Under the pieces are notes generated by a model, which saw nothing but the letters and a program-made list of their open reading frames with translations, made no database searches and was not told where the DNA came from. Both the position numbers and the translations under genes were made by a program. A stretch of 39,826 nt of DNA, taken from positions 1-39,826 of the forward strand of contig JAKNDB010000020.1 in NCBI GenBank assembly GCA_024305405.1, given 5' to 3'. Positions 34,930 through 39,826 of the stretch are shown here, in pieces. Source of the DNA: Dirofilaria immitis (taxonomy: Eukaryota; Nematoda; Chromadorea; Rhabditida; Onchocercidae). Position 1 is the stretch's first letter, and the number at the start of each line of letters is the position of its first letter.

Positions 34930-36720
34930 TAAACGTCGCATAGTCCATTCTTATTTGATATAAAGATACTTTTAAACTGCGGATGAAAATTCTCCTTCAC
35001 AAACGTTATGAACACATACCTAACATTATCAAATCATTTACTGTTTAATAGCGATGCGATTTTTTTCTGTTACAGGATGTCGCCAATCTTTTTAACCGTG
35101 GCAAAACTGAGGGTTTTCTATCTTTCAATGGTAGTACCTCAAACCTGGATAAGTAAATTTGATAATATAAACGAATGCATCAATTACAAGACAATAATAT
35201 AAATTCAATGATATCAATCAGACAATCTTAATGACGACAGCATAATTCAAAGGAAAAGGATTAAATAACGCCCGATATAGTTGTCAAACCGCCTCGTTGA
35301 AGCACATCTCCATAATGACTTTGATATTCAGGGTCCTCTTCTTGTAGGTCTTGGATTCTGGATTTCTACGATTACAATAAAAGCATCTTTGTTAGCGTTC
35401 ATCGATACAATGAGCAAACAATTTTAGATTATATTTTAGATTGCACAGTAAATTTGTATGTACAACATATTGCCCAACAATATTAAATCAGAACAAAGGA
35501 CTAATTCTCTGGTTCTCGGATTTCAACGACGCAGACATACCATTGCACAAGTTTATTTTTGTGCCATCTTTGTATTGCTTTATTTTTAGGCGTTGTTCCA
35601 GCTGTCCATGAGATCATTTCAAAAGCTAAAATTTTGCTTCTGACTATAATTGTTTTATTTTATCGGATATGCAACATCCGACTATGGAAGGCAAAATGAT
35701 GCTGAAAAAGTTATCCAAATCACTCCCAGTTCAATGAAACGTCTACGAGTGATAATAAAAAAGTTTTGGCAGCGATAAGAAGAGATTTTTCTAAATTAGA
35801 ATTTTTTCAAAAAAAAGAAAGGATATAAATAAAAATAAACTAATTTCTTCATAATGCATTCATAAGTTACACTTAAGACGATGGTGCATCATAGAAATAT
35901 TTGGATTACGTATGAAGTAATCGCTGCACAGTCCCAGAAGCTAATCTCATACATATTATATATGACAACAAACGACTGCTGAGCAGTCCAAACAAGAATA
36001 CCTGCAGTTCAATTTATATTCTATAGAATTTTTTATTTCATCTTCTGAGTTTCTAGCAAATGCGAAAAGTGTTAAGATAGTACATGACTTATTGTTTCTA
36101 ATTTTGCACTCGTATACGAAAGTTGATCCTTTTTCCTATTTTTTTTTGAAATTATAGATTCTTGCTTTTTACTTCTATAAACGTTTTCTGCGAACAGTTA
36201 TCCTTGCTCCATATTTTACTGTTTTCTTTCCATTGCTTGAAAAAAATTTTTAGGTTTTTTCTTTGTTCTAATTCCCAAAAATCCTTAAAGTTTAACTTCA
36301 GAATTTTCAGATTATTGGATGAATTATCATATCACTGTCTCTGAATATTCTTTGAAATATGCAGAAAATTAAAAAAAACTTTAATCGTCATGATGCGTAG
36401 AAATATGATCTGATATTCTTCGAAGCTGGCGTCATATTAGAGAAATTGAAACTTAGGTCAGCAAAACTTTTCCTTTACCTAAGACAGCTCAATCAGTCAT
36501 TAATATTCATATGATTAAATTATAATGTTATTGAATTAGAATTCCATTGTAATTAAGGGGTATACATGGAAGTTTGATTATATCATCATTTTCATGTTGA
36601 TAAAACATTGAATCACAAAAGAAACCACTATTGAAAAACCTATTTTATGCTTACTGCTAAAGAAGTTTGCTTATATACAGAAAAAGTTCAAATGTTCGAT
36701 GTCGTCAGCTACTGTTATTG
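34930..36720 (+). repeat. Duplicated block shared with 24137-24597 (unit 2 copy), split by an insertion
   Basis: The left part (34930-35046) matches 24137-24246 and the right part (about 36450-36720) matches about 24302-24597. The 1.4 kb between them has no counterpart in unit 1, where the two parts are only about 55 bases apart. The extra DNA includes LTR-like repeat copy D and about 900 bases of unidentified sequence, so an insertion in unit 2 is the simplest reading. Confidence 0.5.
35078..35530 (-). repeat. LTR-like repeat, copy D
   Basis: On the minus strand it runs from TGAAATCCGAGAACC to ATTGGCGACA. It shares with copy B the blocks around CAATATTAAATC, GATTAAATAACGCCCGATAT and GGTAGTACCTCAAACC. 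The minus-strand frame reads EEDPEYQSHYGDVLQRGG and then a stop, the clearest version of the conserved central motif. It sits inside the insertion that splits the duplicated block. Confidence 0.6.
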
Positions 36721-39239
36721 AAATTCTCGCGGTCAGTGGTTCGAAATCTGATTTTTTTTTTTAGTAAAAATACCATATTTAGCAGCATTAAATAAAATAA
36801 CATTCGAGACCATAATGTTTATCGAGTTTATCGAAATTATAGGCATCGCTGCTCCTATGCCACAATTTTAGAATACCAGCAGTTCGCTATCTAGGTTTAA
36901 TATATATAAGAAAGATCTCTCCTAAATCAGTTAAATTCTATTATTACACTTATAATTCCCATGTGCTATTTTTGAAAATTTTCAATATTTCGAACACTGT
37001 ATATAATGATTCTAAACTTCTCTGCGATGGATACATGCTCATATTTAAGATTTCTTCGAATTCTTATAAATATGGTTTGTTGAACTGAAGCGATATAAAA
37101 ACAAACATCATAGCACACTGTTTGAAAAAATTTTCACATCTCTCCAACATTCCCTATTACTTTCTTAATTAAATACGATAGAGAAGGATTTATGAGATAG
37201 TTTTCAAAATCACTAGGATGTCTAACAGTAGGAGATGCATTGTTTGAAAATATTGGTCAAAGTTTGTATACGCTTTTTAAACTTTTAGAAAAATTTCTCA
37301 ATCTTATATTCAAATTTATAATCTGTGATGAAGCATCTTTTTATTTTATAATCAAGCTCTGTTTAATATTTTATAAACCATCTCTCACTATTAAGACTAG
37401 CGGTCTTTCATCTAACAAGAAGCTTCTCGCGATTATTTTAGATTAAATCTTCACCAGTTAATAAATCTTTATCATAATTATTATCTATATCAAACATCAA
37501 ACAAAAATTTTTTTGTGATAGGTAGTTCGTGCTTTATTTGTTTAAGAATTATGAAATAAAACAGTCCTTATACTAAAAATTTTTTTCCGCTATGAATTGA
37601 TTTAATTATTCTGAGGTATTTTTAACGAAAAATACTTGATTATTTCTGACGTATGTATAAATTGTGAAATTATTTTGGTTATTTTGAAAAGATCGGACAC
37701 CAATTACGATGATAAATTGCTACAGCACGCAATTTTTTCTGATTTTATAGATTTTTTTGAATTTTTAATAATTTCTATGGGTATTTCCATGTTGTTGAGG
37801 TAGCAGGTTTCTTTTGCTGTTTTTGCATACCAATGATATCGTAATTTTCACAAAATTTTCAAACCCCAAGCAGCTTTTAAAGACAACAAACCGATTTTTT
37901 CAACTTTTTTTTGAGAATTGACATCTATTAGAGAAATTTATATCTGGCGAATTTACAGAATGCATAATTGATTTTTATTGGCTCCTGGGCGCTTATTTAT
38001 AAAATTTTCAAGTTTCTAAAATTAATGCGACATGGATTCTTTACTGTTTGTTGGGCTTCATACTATCTATGAATAAACAAGGAATTTATTATTCCGTTAA
38101 AAAATAATGCATACAAATTAAATATTTTTCCTTTTCCGTCAAAGCAATGCTGTCCAAAAAGCACAATGAATATTTACAAGACGATTACAAATAACAGATC
38201 GTTAATTTCGACTAAATCTACTTGAATCTTTCGTCGTCTACGAAACTTCCAAAAGAAATCAGAATCCGAATTTTGATTTCTGACATAGTTTATAATATAT
38301 GGTATTCAATGAAATCTTTTCTTAAAACACTAGTATATTATACTTTTAAAACAAGACCAGGAGCTATGATAACTGTAGCAACTTTCAACGTAAATGCTTA
38401 ATATTTCGAAAATGCTCCTAATTCTATTAAGATTTTCACATGAAAATTACTTACTTATTATGGACTAATTTCGTCGTAAGTTCTCATTGCAAACTAGAGA
38501 GAGCAAAATACATATTGGGATATCAGATAGTTAGTGAAAAGAAAGTGTTGGACTTAAATCTAATCAAGTGTTTTCTTCAGTTTATACTAAAATTTTTCCT
38601 TTGATGGAAATATTGATATATTCTAATTATTGAATTTATTAACTTCTAAAAAAATAGAAATCAAAGAAATAAACGCTATTACAATTAAGTTTGTACTATA
38701 TATTCAAATAAAAATTTACAAAAGTTTTTTTAAAAGCATAATTTAAAAATAGTCTTCGCAATCAATTTTCTTATAAGACGTCACAAAGTTAAAAAAAGTA
38801 ATAAAAAAATTAGCAATATGAACCAGAATAGCCACTGTTTGAATATTGATTAAGATTGCAATGATAAGCTACAGTATTCTGATAAATTTTCATTCATAAT
38901 AAAGTATGCTGAAATCACCACCAAAATTAATAACAATAAACTTCTTTTAATTTTAAAGATAGTTCGTCCAAGATTTATTGCTAAAAGTAAAGTCTATCAG
39001 CATTACTAAATAATTTAATACTTAAAGATAATCTTTAGTAACATGCTTATTAGTATAAGTTTTCATGCATGATCACTCTGAGAGTCCATCAAATCATTAA
39101 AACGAATAATGCCCAAATTCTGATCATAATTGTCTGCATTTCATCGAATATCGATTTCTTTCGAACTTTGTTATTCTTTCATCTCTGTAGTTTTATTACA
39201 ACTAAAGCTGAAGTTTCGTTTGCTTTTATCTTCTCGAAA
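36721..39239. other. Intergenic DNA
   Basis: No gene is supported. The open frame at 37240-37446 is hydrophobic and AT-driven without domain features. The only recognisable element is the inverted R2 repeat at 37690-37887. The frame at 39069-39257 (plus) lies opposite the gag-related stretch that ends near 39240. Confidence 0.4.
37690..37887 (-). repeat. Dispersed repeat R2, copy 3 (inverted)
   Basis: On the minus strand the stretch TTTAAAAGCTGCTTGGGGTT, GAAAATTTTGTGAAAATTAC and GTGCTGTAGCAATTTATC follows the order seen at 23115-23320. It lies in the opposite orientation to the two forward copies. This suggests that R2 is a mobile repeat rather than just part of the Srx unit, or that part of the unit has inverted. 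Confidence 0.5.
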
Positions 39240-39743
39240 TCGTCGATTTATGTCTGATTTTGATTCTGGATTTCTTTCCTTATTGTTGATGAAAGTCTGA
39301 TTGCTAATTTCTTTGTGATCTGATTTTCCTAGGAACTGTCGGAGCTTATTGATGGACTATTATTCTCCTTTTGTTGATACATTTTATTCAGTATCTAAAC
39401 AGGCAGATGCTCGTTAGTTCTAAATTTTCCTCTATCGCTTCTAAATGTCGAAGTGTCCTTCCAGTTGCTTCGACAGTCAGTTTCCATTCTTTGTCATTTT
39501 TCTGATAGAATGTAATTCGTTAAAGCGCGATTTCTCAACAGTAAATAGTTTTTCAAATTTCTCTATCAAAACTTTTTTATAATGTCGTAGTTTTTGGAAC
39601 AATATTCTAGCCTCTCTACAGATTGTAAGGCATTGTCTTTTAAACAGAACATTAAATAATCCAATTTTTGAATATTGGCATTCTTCGACGATGTTCTGCA
39701 GCATCAAAATTGCTTCAAAATCCTTTCCATAACCTCGGATCAT
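39240..39743 (-). pseudogene. Second retrotransposon gag relic (BEL/Pao-like)
   Basis: The minus-strand frame from 39743 reads ILMLQNIVEECQYSKIGLFN and LRHYKKVLIEKFEKLF, then KSRFNELHSIRKMTKNGN before a TGA. One frame over, it continues as LTVEATGRTLRHLEAIEENL. The order (I-K-x-F-N, then N/H-Y-K-x-x-L-x-x-K-F, then T-L-R-x-L-E-A-I/L-x-E-N) follows the gag region of BEL/Pao elements. It continues in broken form to about 39240. It is separate from the gag relic at 24937-26049 and on the other strand. The true start may lie beyond the window. Confidence 0.6.
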
Positions 39744-39826
39744 TATTGTATATCAGTAGTGATAAGAGTGTAAATTTACTGCCGTTTGAAAGCTAATTGG
39801 GATGGTTCTTGTTGACGGGTCAAGTC

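Noticed and set aside
1..39826. CRISPR arrays, bacterial promoters, riboswitches
   Set aside because: No regularly spaced identical repeats were seen, and gene structure is eukaryotic with introns throughout.

Overview
The window looks like nuclear DNA of a parasitic nematode, most likely a filarial or related clade III (spirurid) worm. It is strongly AT-rich and gene-sparse. Introns of about 200-450 bases end in TTTCAG or TTTTAG and start GTAAG, GTTAG or GTATG. It carries Srx-type chemoreceptors, a family confined to nematodes, and a nematode-style Cys-loop receptor. The species assignment is inference. No operon-like bacterial structure, rRNA or tRNA was seen.

Layout. (1) 1-4810: AT-rich DNA with no gene I can support. 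(2) 4811-10040, minus strand: a multi-exon Cys-loop ligand-gated ion channel, followed from signal peptide through the Cys-loop and M1-M3 to M4. (3) 10725-13186, plus strand: small candidate genes: a cysteine-rich secreted peptide in two pieces, a 113-aa secreted protein with a nearby AATAAA, and a broken reading frame. (4) About 15.2-16.4 kb: two degenerate copies of a ~495-base LTR-like repeat. (5) 18965-21338 and 30123-32406, plus strand: two paralogous seven-exon Srx receptor genes with matching intron phases and nearly identical exon lengths. Between them (26934-27142) lies a dead relic of a third copy (exons 6 and 7). Flanking blocks are also shared, so about 18.9-37.9 kb is an old, eroded tandem segmental duplication. 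(6) 24937-26645: a BEL/Pao-type gag relic with an internal duplication, followed in the same orientation by another copy of the LTR-like repeat. (7) 39.24-39.74 kb, minus strand: a second gag relic.

The main observation is that every large gene here is nearly intact but interrupted by single-base losses. Each Srx gene has one in exon 3, at different sites; the channel has two exonic ones plus two phase problems at splice junctions. Two of the losses are in A or T runs. Either the consensus sequence carries indel errors and the genes are healthy, or all three genes are young pseudogenes. The sequence alone cannot settle this. Functionally, the window would encode receptors at the worm's surface or neurons (a transmitter-gated channel and chemosensory GPCRs) amid retrotransposon debris.
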